Counted from the stretch's first letter, positions 53,140 through 62,469 are shown. The stretch: DNA of 64,000 nucleotides from Pseudomonadota bacterium (GCA_030549795.1 JAUQQO010000015.1:79271-143270), one strand, 5' to 3'. Made by a program: numbers and translations. Notes: generated by a model not told the origin, from the sequence alone.

Positions 53140-53361
53140 TCAGGGAAGTCGCACGCGTGTGTAGGTCTCCTTCTCGTCGCGTAAAAGAATGGTCTTTCCT
53201 GCCCGCTCCTGCTCACGGAAATATTTGTAAGTGGCGATCGCGCGTCGAAGGATGTCATTCACGTTGACACCTTCCGCTTTCGCCAGATCCTCGAGGTCCT
53301 TGATGTCCGAGCGAAGGAGAACGAAACTGGCTTGAACGAAGTCTTCTTCCCTGATCGCCAT
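53140..53361 (-). CDS. Ribbon-helix-helix (CopG/MetJ-like) small protein
   Basis: A 73-residue protein. VQASFVLLRSDIKDLEDLAKAEGVNVNDILRRAIATYKY fits an RHH fold: a short beta strand, helix A (DIKDLEDLAKAE), a turn with G-V, and helix B (NVNDILRRAIATYKYF). The C-terminal tail is charged (LRDEKETYTRVRLP). RHH proteins are DNA-binding regulators, often antitoxins. No toxin gene is immediately adjacent, though the CARF-RelE gene is 1.5 kb away on the other strand and the membrane protein is next door. Confidence 0.75.
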   Translation of the reverse strand: MAIREEDFVQASFVLLRSDIKDLEDLAKAEGVNVNDILRRAIATYKYFREQERAGKTILLRDEKETYTRVRLP

Positions 53362-53454
53362 CCCCGCTGTTCCTCCTCACCACCTCGCGCGACGGTCAGA
53401 CCGCCGGCGTGCTCTAACCCTGTAACCCCCGTCGGTCAGCGCAACAACGGTCGC

Positions 53455-54120
53455 TCAAAAATCCGGATCGTCATAGTGAGCCGGCGGGTTCAAGCCGACG
53501 ATGCGGTCCATGAGGATCGGTCGGAAGGAGGGGCGCGATTTCATCTTGGCGTACCACTCGCGGGCTCCTTCCGCTTCCGCCCAGGGCACGTCACCCAAAT
53601 AATCGAGTACGGAAAGATGCGCTGCGGCCGCGATGTCCGCCATGCTGAAGAAATCGCCGGCGAGCCACTTGCGCTCTTGATAGAGCCAATCGATGTAGGC
53701 GAGGTGCAAGCGGATCGCTTCCGCGCCTCGGCGCAGTGCTTCCGAAGAGGGAAAACCGGCCCGCTTCCAGCGCTTGACGACCTTTTCGCGCCAGAGAGGG
53801 TCGCTCACTTCACGCGCGAACTTGCTGTCGAACCAGCCCAGCAGCCGGCGTGTTTCCGCCCGCTGTTCGATCGTGCGCCCCATAAGCGGGATCTGCGGAT
53901 AGGCCTCTTCGAGATATTCTTCGATCGCCCGGCTGTCGCAGATGACGCGGTCGCCGTCGACGAGCACCGGCGCTTCGGCGGCGGGATTGAGCTCGAGGAA
54001 CCAGTCCTCCATGAGCCAGGGCTGGACCTCGACCAGTTCGCACACGAGCTGCTTTTCGCGCAGCGCGACCCGGATCTTGCGCGAATAGGGGCACAAGGGG
54101 ACGTGATAGAGACGCAGCAT
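53455..54120 (-). CDS. fzlA: Glutathione-S-transferase-fold protein, FzlA type
   Basis: A 221-residue GST-fold protein. LYHVPLCPYSRKIRVALREKQL is the thioredoxin-like start (CPYSR), ELVEVQPWLMEDWFLELNPAAEAPVLVDGD and VICDSRAIEEYLEE the GSH-like site, and the helical domain ends RPSFRPILMDRIVGLNPPAHYDDPDF. That tail, RPxFRPxLxDRxxGxxPPxHYxDxDF, is typical of FzlA, the FtsZ-binding division factor of alphaproteobacteria. The gene next to queG is also usual. It starts at ATG 54120. Confidence 0.88.
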   Translation of the reverse strand: MLRLYHVPLCPYSRKIRVALREKQLVCELVEVQPWLMEDWFLELNPAAEAPVLVDGDRVICDSRAIEEYLEEAYPQIPLMGRTIEQRAETRRLLGWFDSKFAREVSDPLWREKVVKRWKRAGFPSSEALRRGAEAIRLHLAYIDWLYQERKWLAGDFFSMADIAAAAHLSVLDYLGDVPWAEAEGAREWYAKMKSRPSFRPILMDRIVGLNPPAHYDDPDF

Positions 54121-54230
54121 GCGCGCTCGATCGCGCATCTGCGCTTCAATCGCAAGGTGCGGCCGCGCGCGTACCGCTTGCACGGCGTGCGCCCCGCGGC
54201 AAGGCTCGCAGGCACAGGGAGGTCGTGGCC

Positions 54231-55256
54231 ATGTCCCATCGCGCGCTCCTCATCGGTCTCGGTGCGGCGGTGACCCCGCACGTCTTGAGCCTGCTCGAGC
54301 TCACGCCCCGTGTGGAACTCGCTGCTGCCTGGAGCCGCAGCGCCGCGCGCCGCGCTGCCTTCGCGTCGCGCTTCCCACAGGTGCGGGTAAGCGAGGACGT
54401 CGAAGCGCTCATCGACGATCCCGCGATCGACATCGCGCTTTTGTTGACCCCGCCCGATGCCCGCGAGGGATTCGTGCGCCGGCTCGCCCACGCGCGTAAA
54501 CATATCCTGTGCGAAAAGCCGCTCGAGCGCACAGCCAGCGCTGCCGGCCGGATCGTGCGCTTGTGCGAGGAGGCGGGCGTGTGCCTCGCTGTTATGTTCC
54601 AGATGCGCATGCGCCCGGCCTCGCTGCGGCTGCGCGCGCTTCTGGAGGAGGGTGCTCTCGGCACCCTTGCCTATGCCGAGATCCGCATCCCCTGGTGGCG
54701 GCCGCAGTCCTATTACGACGAGCCCGGGCGCGGCACGCTCCAGCGCGACGGTGGCGGGGTGCTCATCACCCAGGCCATCCACACGCTCGACCTCGCCATC
54801 GCTCTGTTGGGGCCGATCCGGGAAGTCGCGGCCGTGGCCGGCACGACTCCCTTGCACCAGATGGAGTGCGAGGACTTCGCAGCCGCCGCGCTCATCTTCG
54901 AAAGCGGGCTTCTTGGCAGCCTCTTGGCCACGACCGCCTGCTATCCGGGTGCCCCCGAGCGAATCGAGATCGTCGGGAGCGAAGCTGCCGCCGTGCTCGA
55001 AGGCGGCGGGCTCTGGCTTCGGCGCCAAGAAGGCGGGGTCGAACAGCTGGTCCCGCCCGAGCCTACGGGTTCCGGTGCCGCCTTCATGGATTTCCCCCAC
55101 GACGCCCACCGCGCGGTGATCGCTGATTTCCTCGATGCCATCGATGCCGGACGCGAGCCCGTCTGTTCCGGTCGCTCGGCGCTCGCGGTGCAGCATACGA
55201 TCGAAGCGATTCTGCGCTCGGCGCGCAGCGGCCGCCGCGAGCGGGTCGGTCCCTAA
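54231..55256 (+). CDS. Gfo/Idh/MocA-family oxidoreductase
   Basis: A 341-residue NAD(P)-dependent oxidoreductase. ALLIGLGAAVTPHVLSLLE is a Rossmann start. DPAIDIALLLTPPDAREGFVRRLAHARKHILCEKPLERT carries the family EKP motif. GGGVLITQAIHTLDLAIALLGP aligns with GGGxLxDxGxHxxD, with Gln for the usual Asp. SIA-type WWRPQSYYDEPGRGTLQRD lies before it. Substrates are often sugars or inositols. ATG 54231 has GGGAGG about 9 nt upstream. It ends 4 nt into the DUF29 gene on the opposite strand. Confidence 0.88.
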   Translation: MSHRALLIGLGAAVTPHVLSLLELTPRVELAAAWSRSAARRAAFASRFPQVRVSEDVEALIDDPAIDIALLLTPPDAREGFVRRLAHARKHILCEKPLERTASAAGRIVRLCEEAGVCLAVMFQMRMRPASLRLRALLEEGALGTLAYAEIRIPWWRPQSYYDEPGRGTLQRDGGGVLITQAIHTLDLAIALLGPIREVAAVAGTTPLHQMECEDFAAAALIFESGLLGSLLATTACYPGAPERIEIVGSEAAAVLEGGGLWLRRQEGGVEQLVPPEPTGSGAAFMDFPHDAHRAVIADFLDAIDAGREPVCSGRSALAVQHTIEAILRSARSGRRERVGP

Positions 55257-55747
55257 GTCGCTTCGGGCTTTGGGCTCGGCGGCTCCTCTTCGGGTGGTGG
55301 GGCCAAGAGCTCATCGAGTGTCCACGGACAGCGCGCGGGGAGCCGTGCCGCTGCCTCCTCCTCGCCATGCGCCGAAAGACCGAGCGCGGCGAGCTCGCGT
55401 GCGCGCGCGAAGAGGACCGGTAGCTGCTCGTGCAGATCGCGGCGGACGGAAGGTGTCAGGCGGTCTTCGAGTTCGGCGAGCCCGCGCAGCACCGAAGCGC
55501 GCCAGCCGGCTCGCGGCTCGCGCGCTGGCGAGTAAGCCAATTTTAAGCGGTGCTCGATGACGCGTCGGAGATAACTGCGGGCGGCGTTGCGCTGCTCTCG
55601 ACCCAAGTCCTCCACCTCCTCGGCCAGATGCTCGAGGTCGAGCGGCCCGTTCCAGCGCTCGGCAGCGAGCCGCCGCAGCGCCTGCGCCTGGGCTTGCGTC
55701 CAGGCGTAGAAATCTTCCTCGTAGAGCTCGGCTGCGGTGCGCGCCAT
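55253..55747 (-). CDS. DUF29 family protein
   Basis: A 164-residue soluble helical protein. TAAELYEEDFYAWTQAQAQALR, DLEHLAEEVEDLGREQRNAARSYLRRVIEHRLKLAYSP matches DUF29 (E-E-V/I-E-x-x-G-x-x-x, then an H-x-L-K-x-x segment), which is common in cyanobacteria and alphaproteobacteria with no assigned function. The C-terminus is Pro/Glu-rich. ATG 55747 is supported by GGAGGA upstream. Confidence 0.85.
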   Translation of the reverse strand: MARTAAELYEEDFYAWTQAQAQALRRLAAERWNGPLDLEHLAEEVEDLGREQRNAARSYLRRVIEHRLKLAYSPAREPRAGWRASVLRGLAELEDRLTPSVRRDLHEQLPVLFARARELAALGLSAHGEEEAAARLPARCPWTLDELLAPPPEEEPPSPKPEAT

Positions 55748-55822
55748 GATGTCCTCCACCGGCACGAGCATAGCACAGTGGCGAGGGCGAACTAGACCGG
55801 ATCCAGCGGAGCGCGAGGGACC

Positions 55823-56707
55823 ATGCAACGAGAACCGATTGCGATCATCGGTCTAGGAGAGCTCGGCGGCAAGCTCGCCCGTCGCCTCCTTCAAGCCGGC
55901 TATGCGCTCGTCGTTCTCGACCGCGACCGCAAGAAAGCGCGGGCTCTTGAGAGCCTCGGTCCGGTCGCGACGGTCGTCGATCTCGCGCAACTCCAAGAGC
56001 GCGCCTCTGTTCTTTTGAGCTGTCTGCCGAGCGAAAAGGCGGTCGAGGAAATCGCCTTAGCGCTCGATCGATCTGGTCTTGTGTTCTTCGATCTGTCGCT
56101 CATTCGTCCCTCGACCGCCCGGCGCCTCAATGGCGTCCTCAAAGCGCGAGGGATTGCCTATGTGGAGGGGCCGCTTGTGCGTCGCGAGACCAAAAGCGAC
56201 GCCTTCGTCCAGCTGTTGTCGGGCGAACCCGGCACGATCGAGCGCATACGTACGCTCGCTGGACGCCTTGCCGAGCGGGTGTACGTCGTGGGGCCGGTGG
56301 GTGCCGCGAGCCGCCTCGCCCTGGCGGCGAGCGTGCTCCGCCTGCTCCATCTGATCGCCGCTGCCGAGGTGATGACGGTGGTCGCCGCTGACGGCGGCGA
56401 GTTTCAAACGATGTGCGCGCTTGCGCAGGAGCTGGGAGCGAGCCCAGCAGAGCTGGCGCACTGGCAACGGCTCTGCCTCGTAGCTGATGAGCCGTGCACG
56501 CCGCTGCGCATTGCTGCCAAAGACGCGGCGTTGATGCGTGCGCTCGCCGAAGAGCTGGGTTTGGATCTGCCGCTGTTGCGCCGTGCCGATGAACTGTTCC
56601 GCGCCGCGCTCGCGGAGGGTTTCGCTGAGCGCGACGCGGCTGCCGTGATCTGTGCTCTCGAGCGCGAGACCGGGGTCCGTCTTGGGTCTGCACGGGCGGG
56701 GCGCTGA
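55823..56707 (+). CDS. Degenerate beta-hydroxyacid-dehydrogenase-like NAD(P)-binding protein
   Basis: A 294-residue member of the 6-phosphogluconate/HIBADH superfamily. IAIIGLGELGGKLARRLLQAGYALVVLDRD is the cofactor site, and DLSLIRPSTARRLN a STxxP-like turn. The substrate loop DAPVSGG reads EGPLVRRETKS, and the lysine motif GxGQxAKxxNN reads GPVGAASRLALAAS, so both the Gly-Gly and the catalytic Lys-Asn pair are missing. It may bind a cofactor without ordinary dehydrogenase activity. It is divergent from the DUF29 gene. Confidence 0.75.
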   Translation: MQREPIAIIGLGELGGKLARRLLQAGYALVVLDRDRKKARALESLGPVATVVDLAQLQERASVLLSCLPSEKAVEEIALALDRSGLVFFDLSLIRPSTARRLNGVLKARGIAYVEGPLVRRETKSDAFVQLLSGEPGTIERIRTLAGRLAERVYVVGPVGAASRLALAASVLRLLHLIAAAEVMTVVAADGGEFQTMCALAQELGASPAELAHWQRLCLVADEPCTPLRIAAKDAALMRALAEELGLDLPLLRRADELFRAALAEGFAERDAAAVICALERETGVRLGSARAGR

Positions 56708-56843
56708 GCGGCTCGGCTGCTCGCGCGCGAGGGTCATGCCGCGCGATCGGTTCGCAGCCTCGGCTCGCACTGGTAAGTCGATCGGCGCTGCCTGGCCTGG
56801 CTTTCCCGGGCGGCTCATTCGAGTTTGAGCTATGGGGTGATCG

Positions 56844-59189
56844 ATGGATCTTTCGCCGCGCAGCTTGAAGTTCGGCATCGCTCAAGCGGTGCCGCGCACC
56901 GAAGATCCTCGCCTCTTGCGCGGCGGCGGCCGCTACACCGACGATGTGACGGTGCCGGGTGCGCTGCACGCGGTGTTCGTCCGCTCGGCCGTTGCCCATG
57001 GCATCCTGCGCAAGGTGGATGTCGCTGCCGCAGCCCGGATGCCCGGCGTCCGCATGGTCATGACCGGGTCCGATCTCGCCGCCGCCGGTCTCGGAACGCT
57101 TCCCTGTGCGGTTACGCTTACCAACCGGGACGGGACACCGATGGTGGTGCCGCCCTTCCCGCCGCTTGCGCTCGAGCGGGTCCGCTGGGCCGGCCAGCCG
57201 GTGGCGATGGTCGTCGCCGAGACCCTCAATGAGGCCAAGGATGCCGCCGAGCAGGTGGTGCTCGACATCGAACCGCTTCCCGCTGTCGTGGAACTCGAGG
57301 CGGCGATCCGCCCCAACGCCCCGCAGCTCTTCGCCGAACTCCCGAACAACCGCGCCTTTGAATGGTGTTGGGGCCCGCTGGATGAAGTGGCGCGCGCGAT
57401 CGCTTCAGCTCACCACGTCACGCGGCTTCGGGTGCACAACAACCGCGTGGTGGTGGCACCACTGGAGCCGCGCGGGGCGATCGCGAGCTTCGAGGACGGC
57501 CGCTATGTGCTGCGCACCGGCTGTCAGGGGGTGATGGGCCTGCGCAATCAGCTCGCTACCGTCTTGAAGTGCCGCCCCGAAGAGATCCGCGTGCTCGCGG
57601 GCGACGTCGGCGGCAGTTTCGGCATGAAGGCCTCGACCTTTCCCGAGCACGCCCCGCTTCTCTTCGCCGCCAAGATCCTCGGCCGACCAGTGAAGTGGAT
57701 CAACGACCGCACCGAGAGCTTCCTCTCCGACTACCACGGTCGTTCCTCCATCCTCGAAGGCGAGCTGGCGCTCGACCGCGATGGCCGTTTTCTTGCACTT
57801 CGCGTGCGGGGGCTGGGCGAGCTCGGCGCTTTTGTGACGGCCTACGGCCCCGCGATCCCCACGCTCGTGCTGCAGAAGAACCTCTGCAGCCTCTACCGCA
57901 TCCCGCTGCTCGCGCTCGAGATCACCGGTGTGGTCACCAACACCACGCCCTTGACCGCTTACCGCGGTGCCGGCCGGCCCGAGGCCGTTTACCTCACAGA
58001 ACGCCTGATCGAACAGGCAGCGCGTGAGCTCGGGCGGGATGCGGTGGAACTGCGCCGCCGCAACCTCGTCCCCAAGACCGCCCTTCCCTACCGGGCGGCT
58101 TCCGGGCTCACGTACGATTCCGGCGACTTCGAAGCGGTGCTCGATGCCGCGCTCGCACAGGCCGACTGGGCGGGGTTTGAAGCGCGGCGCGCCGAGAGCG
58201 AAGCGCGCGGTCGGTTGCGCGGGCGGGGCCTTTGCGCCTATCTCGAGGTCACAGCCCCGCCCGGCAAAGAGCATGGCGGCATACGCTTCACCGAGGACGG
58301 CCGCGTGCTCCTTCTCTCGGGTACGCTCGATTACGGCCAGGGGCACCGTACTGCCTTCGCGCAAGTGCTGCACGAAAAGCTCGGCGTGCCGTTCGAGCGG
58401 ATCGAGCTCATCCAAGGCGATAGCGACCAGCTCTTGTGGGGCGGCGGCACGGGCGGCTCGCGCTCGCTCATGGTGGCTTCTAAAGCCACCCTTGCAGCCG
58501 CCGATCAGGTGATCGCCAAGGGCCGCGCGCTTGCCGCCGAACTCATGGAAGCAGCCGAGGCGGATGTGATCTTCGAGGCCGGCAGCTTCCACATCGCCGG
58601 CACCGACCGCACCATCGAGCTCCTCACGCTTGCCCGCATGGCCCGCGAGCGCGGCCAGCCCCTCGATACCGATCTCGTGAGCGAAGACCCGCCCTCGGCC
58701 TTCCCCAACGGCTGCCACGTAGCGGAAGTCGAGATCGATCCCGAGACCGGCGTGGTCGAACTCGTCCGCTACACCGCGGTCGACGATTTCGGCACGATCG
58801 TCAATCCGCTCCTCGTCGAGGGCCAGGTCCACGGCGGCATCGCGCAAGGGGTGGGGCAAGCGCTGTTCGAGCGCGTCGTCCACGACAGCTCCGGCCAGCT
58901 TCTGACCGCCAGCTTCATGGACTATGCGCTGCCGCGCGCGGCCGATCTGCCGCCCTTCACCCTCGCCTTCCATTCCGTGCCCGCCACCACCAACCCCTTG
59001 GGGGTGAAAGGCTGTGGGGAAGCGGGGATCACCGCCGCCCCCGCCGCCGTGGTCAACGCCGTGCTCGATGCGCTCTCGCCGCTCGGCGTTGCGAGCCTGG
59101 AGATGCCCTTGACCCCTGAGCGGGTGTGGCGGGCGATCGCCGCTGCCAAGGGCAAGGGGCGAGGCGACGCGGTGGGCGGCGAGCGCTGA
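56844..59189 (+). CDS. Xanthine dehydrogenase/aldehyde oxidase-family molybdopterin subunit
   Basis: A 781-residue Mo-binding subunit of the CoxL/XdhB type. PRTEDPRLLRGGGRYTDD is the family start, GDVGGSFGMKASTFPEH a pterin contact, TAYRGAGRPEAVYLTERLIEQAA, DYGQGHRTAFAQVL, GGGTGGSRSLMVASKA and KGCGEAGITAAPAAVVNAV with the catalytic Glu. The CO-dehydrogenase active-site loop (VAYRCSFR) is absent, reading TAYRGAGR, so it is not a form I CODH. No FAD (CoxM) or 2Fe-2S (CoxS) subunit is adjacent. The substrate is unknown. Confidence 0.9.
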   Translation: MDLSPRSLKFGIAQAVPRTEDPRLLRGGGRYTDDVTVPGALHAVFVRSAVAHGILRKVDVAAAARMPGVRMVMTGSDLAAAGLGTLPCAVTLTNRDGTPMVVPPFPPLALERVRWAGQPVAMVVAETLNEAKDAAEQVVLDIEPLPAVVELEAAIRPNAPQLFAELPNNRAFEWCWGPLDEVARAIASAHHVTRLRVHNNRVVVAPLEPRGAIASFEDGRYVLRTGCQGVMGLRNQLATVLKCRPEEIRVLAGDVGGSFGMKASTFPEHAPLLFAAKILGRPVKWINDRTESFLSDYHGRSSILEGELALDRDGRFLALRVRGLGELGAFVTAYGPAIPTLVLQKNLCSLYRIPLLALEITGVVTNTTPLTAYRGAGRPEAVYLTERLIEQAARELGRDAVELRRRNLVPKTALPYRAASGLTYDSGDFEAVLDAALAQADWAGFEARRAESEARGRLRGRGLCAYLEVTAPPGKEHGGIRFTEDGRVLLLSGTLDYGQGHRTAFAQVLHEKLGVPFERIELIQGDSDQLLWGGGTGGSRSLMVASKATLAAADQVIAKGRALAAELMEAAEADVIFEAGSFHIAGTDRTIELLTLARMARERGQPLDTDLVSEDPPSAFPNGCHVAEVEIDPETGVVELVRYTAVDDFGTIVNPLLVEGQVHGGIAQGVGQALFERVVHDSSGQLLTASFMDYALPRAADLPPFTLAFHSVPATTNPLGVKGCGEAGITAAPAAVVNAVLDALSPLGVASLEMPLTPERVWRAIAAAKGKGRGDAVGGER

Positions 59190-59256
59190 GCATGCGCTTC
59201 GGTTGACGGCGCTAACCGTCTCGGCCAATCCGGCCTCGCGAGCCGGGAGAGACGCG

Positions 59257-60657
59257 ATGGCCGAGCAGTCCTTTGATCTCGTGGTGATCGGCGGTGGGCC
59301 GGGCGGCTATGTCGCGGCCATCCGCGCCGCCCAGCTGGGGATGAAAACGGCGCTCGTCGAGCGCGAACATCTGGGCGGGATCTGCTTGAACTGGGGCTGC
59401 ATCCCGACCAAGGCCCTGTTGCGCTCGGCGGAAGTGCTCGAGCTCATGCGCCATGCCGCCGATTTTGGCCTCGCCTGCGAAAACCCGCGCTTTGATCTCG
59501 ACAAGCTCGTCCAGCGCTCGCGTGCGGTGGCCGGCCAGCTCGCGCGGGGTGTGGCGCATCTTCTCAAGAAGAACAAGGTCACGGTGTTCGACGGGCACGG
59601 GCGGCTTTCCGGCTCCGGGCGCGTGGCGGTGCGCGGCAAGGACGGGGGCGAAACCGTGCTGCGCGCCGGCCATGTGGTGCTCGCCACCGGAGCCCGCCCG
59701 CGCGTGCTTTCTGGTCTCGAGCCCGATGGCCGGCTCGTGTGGACCTACAAAGAGGCGATGGTCCCCAAAGAATTGCCGCGCTCGCTGTTGATCATCGGCA
59801 GCGGGGCGATCGGGATCGAGTTCGCGTCCTTTTACTGCGCGCTCGGCAGTGCGGTGACGGTGGTCGAGGTGCTGCCGCGCATCCTGCCCGCCGAGGACGA
59901 GGAGATCTCGGCCTTCGTGCACAAGGCGCTCGAGCGGCGCGGCATCCGCTTGCGCCCCGAGACCACGGTCGAAGCGCTCGCCCGCGGCAAGGACGGGGTC
60001 GTCGCCCGCATGCGCAAAAACGGGCAGATCAGCGAAGAGCATTTCGAGCGCGTCATCCTGGCAGTGGGGATCGTCGGCAACGTCGAGGATCTGGGCCTCG
60101 AAAAGACGCGGGTGCGGGTTGAAAAGACGCACATCGTAACCGACGGCTTCGGACGCACGGACGAGCCCGGGATCTACGCCATCGGCGATGTGGCGGGGCC
60201 GCCCTGGCTCGCCCACAAGGCGAGCCACGAGGGGGTGGTGTGCGTAGAGGCGATCGCCGGCGTCGCAGGCGTGCATCCGATCGAGCGCAGCACCATTCCC
60301 GGCTGCACCTATTGCACGCCGCAGGTGGCCTCGGTGGGGCTCACGGAGGCGGAAGCCAAATCGCGCGGCTTCGACGTGCGGGTGGGGCGCTTTCCCTTCG
60401 TTGGCAACGGCAAGGCGCTCGCGCTCGGTGAGCCCGAGGGGCTGATTAAGACCGTGTTCGATGCCAAGACGGGGGAGCTCTTGGGCGCGCACATGGTGGG
60501 GGCGGAAGTGACGGAGATGATCCAGGGCTTTGCCCTTGCGCGCACATCCGAGCTCACCGAGGCCGAGCTCATGCGCACGATCTTTCCCCATCCGACTATT
60601 TCGGAAACGATGCACGAGGCGGTGCTCGCCGCCTTCGGCCGCGCCTTGCACATCTAG
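59257..60657 (+). CDS. lpdA: Dihydrolipoyl dehydrogenase
   Basis: A 466-residue flavoprotein, the E3 of 2-oxoacid dehydrogenase complexes. FDLVVIGGGPGGYVAAIRAAQLG binds FAD, and GGICLNWGCIPTKALLRSAE holds the redox cysteines C43 and C48. IIGSGAIGIEFASFYCALG binds NAD, YAIGDVAGPPWLAHKASHEG the FAD ring, and HPTISETMHEAVLAAF the active-site His-Glu. It stands alone, without E1 or E2 genes. ATG 59257 has GGGAGA upstream; the upstream extension in frame to 59203 is not needed. Confidence 0.95.
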   Translation: MAEQSFDLVVIGGGPGGYVAAIRAAQLGMKTALVEREHLGGICLNWGCIPTKALLRSAEVLELMRHAADFGLACENPRFDLDKLVQRSRAVAGQLARGVAHLLKKNKVTVFDGHGRLSGSGRVAVRGKDGGETVLRAGHVVLATGARPRVLSGLEPDGRLVWTYKEAMVPKELPRSLLIIGSGAIGIEFASFYCALGSAVTVVEVLPRILPAEDEEISAFVHKALERRGIRLRPETTVEALARGKDGVVARMRKNGQISEEHFERVILAVGIVGNVEDLGLEKTRVRVEKTHIVTDGFGRTDEPGIYAIGDVAGPPWLAHKASHEGVVCVEAIAGVAGVHPIERSTIPGCTYCTPQVASVGLTEAEAKSRGFDVRVGRFPFVGNGKALALGEPEGLIKTVFDAKTGELLGAHMVGAEVTEMIQGFALARTSELTEAELMRTIFPHPTISETMHEAVLAAFGRALHI

Positions 60658-60678
60658 GATGATCCCGCCCGCGCGGGT

Positions 60679-62469
60679 TCAGCTGCGCGCGTCGGTGGTG
60701 TGCTCGGCTGCTCCCTCTTCGCGCGCGAGGATCGTCCGCCCTAACACCAACAGATCCATCTTGGTGCGCAAAAAACAATCGAGTGCCTCTTCGGGACGGC
60801 AGACGATCGGTTCGTTCTCGTTGAAACTCGTGTTCAGTAGGATGGGAATTCCCGTCTTTTTCTCAAACGCCGTGATCAGATCATAATAGCGTGGATTAGC
60901 ATCACGAGTTACTGTTTGAAGGCGCCCAGACCCGTCGACGTGCGTCGTTGCAGGAATGAGACCCCGTTTGTCCGGGCGAACCTGAAAGACTTGCATCATG
61001 AAGGGAACATCGTCCTCCTCTTCGAACCAGGCAGCGACCCGCTCGCGCAGGATGGCGGGAGCAAAGGGTCGAAAGCTCTCGCGCCGTTTGATCTTTAGGT
61101 TGAGGATGTCTTTCATGTCGGGTCGGCGCGGATCGGCGAGGATCGAGCGGTTGCCGAGCGCGCGTGGGCCCCACTCCATGCGGCCCTGGAACCAACCCAC
61201 AACGGCCCCTTTAGCGATCGCCGCAGCCACGTGCTCCACGAGCTCGCGATCGTCCGAGGCTTGTGCGATCCGACAGCCCTGCGCTTCGATCGCCGCGCGG
61301 TGATTCGCCACGAAACGAGCGAGTTCCTCGTCGGACCATCCCGGCCCCCAGCTCGCACGGTCCATGACGAAGCTGCGCGGATTTCCGAGTAGCTGGTGCC
61401 AGACCACGAAAGCCGCACCGATCGCTCCTCCAGCATCGCCGGCCGCTGGCGGCATGTACAGGCGCCGAAAGCGCGTGCGCCGGTAGACCTTGCCGTTGGC
61501 GACTGAGTTCAAAGCACAGCCACCGGCAAGACACAGACAGTTGAGGCCACTTTCGCGCTGAACGACATCGAGCAGATGAAAGAAAGCGCGCTCGTACATG
61601 GCCTGTGCCGAAGCGGCGATATCGGCGTGCCGCTCCTCGAGGGGAGCGTCCTTGGCGCGCGCAGGACCCAACAGCTCTTCGAGCGCCGGCGAGAAGATCC
61701 GCCCGACTTCGGGATATCCCCCTTGCCAGACCATCTCCACGCCTTCCGCGTGATGGCGGAAAAACTCGAGGCCAAGGCTGTAGGTCCCATCCGCGTGGAG
61801 ATGGACGATGCGCTCCATCTCGGCCATGCGGGTGGGCCGACCATAGGGTGCAAACCCCATCACCTTGTACTCGTCGCCGTACGACCAAAAGCCGAGATAT
61901 TGGGTAATGGCCTGGTAGAAGAGCCCGAGTGAGTGCGGAAAGAACACCCGGCCCTTGACCTCGATCTCGGTGCCGCGCCCCACGCCCCACATGGCGGAGA
62001 GGAAATCGCCAAAACCATCGACCGAGACCACCGCCGCCTCCTCGAACGGTGAGACGAAGAAGGCAGAGGCGAGATGGGCGAGATGGTGCTCGACCGCGTG
62101 GAGCTTGGCGCGCACCCGCTCGCGCGGCACGTTCAAGGCACTCGCGAGCTCATCGAGCGGGGAGCGCACTTTGGCGGCGTTCGCAAGCCGATCCCGGATA
62201 AGCGCGAACGAGGGGCGCTGGCGGAACGCGAAGAGAGCTTTCTGCAGGAAATGCGCCTTCGGATCGCGATTGATCGCGATGTGATCGACATCGGCCAGCG
62301 TTGCTCCGGCCTCGGCAAGGCAATAGCGCACCGCTTCGACCGGCAGCCCCGCCCAGTGCTTGATCCGCCGAAAGCGCTCTTCTTCAGCAGCGGCCAAGAG
62401 CACACCGTCTTTGACGATACAGGCCGAGCTGTCAGCGTGATAGGCGTTTAAACCCAAGATCAAGGTCAT
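60679..62469 (-). CDS. Carbamoyltransferase (NodU/CmcH family)
   Basis: A 596-residue enzyme with the YrdC/Kae1-like carbamoyl fold. LILGLNAYHADSSACIVKDG is the N-terminal HxxH-type ATPase-like strand, AVEHHLAHLASAFFVSPFEEAAVVSVDGFGD holds the metal-binding His residues, and LCLAGGCALNSVANGKV is the family loop. The C-terminal NodU domain carries FQGRMEWGPRALGNRSILADPRR and ESFRPFAPAILRE. It transfers carbamoyl from carbamoyl phosphate to a hydroxyl or amine on an unknown metabolite (antibiotics and Nod factors are known). A Pro-rich gene follows in the same orientation, 25 nt upstream. Confidence 0.92.
   Translation of the reverse strand: MTLILGLNAYHADSSACIVKDGVLLAAAEEERFRRIKHWAGLPVEAVRYCLAEAGATLADVDHIAINRDPKAHFLQKALFAFRQRPSFALIRDRLANAAKVRSPLDELASALNVPRERVRAKLHAVEHHLAHLASAFFVSPFEEAAVVSVDGFGDFLSAMWGVGRGTEIEVKGRVFFPHSLGLFYQAITQYLGFWSYGDEYKVMGFAPYGRPTRMAEMERIVHLHADGTYSLGLEFFRHHAEGVEMVWQGGYPEVGRIFSPALEELLGPARAKDAPLEERHADIAASAQAMYERAFFHLLDVVQRESGLNCLCLAGGCALNSVANGKVYRRTRFRRLYMPPAAGDAGGAIGAAFVVWHQLLGNPRSFVMDRASWGPGWSDEELARFVANHRAAIEAQGCRIAQASDDRELVEHVAAAIAKGAVVGWFQGRMEWGPRALGNRSILADPRRPDMKDILNLKIKRRESFRPFAPAILRERVAAWFEEEDDVPFMMQVFQVRPDKRGLIPATTHVDGSGRLQTVTRDANPRYYDLITAFEKKTGIPILLNTSFNENEPIVCRPEEALDCFLRTKMDLLVLGRTILAREEGAAEHTTDARS

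Noticed and set aside
56844..59189. Form I carbon monoxide dehydrogenase large subunit
   Set aside because: The VAYRCSFR active-site loop is absent and no CoxM or CoxS is adjacent, so the substrate is left open.
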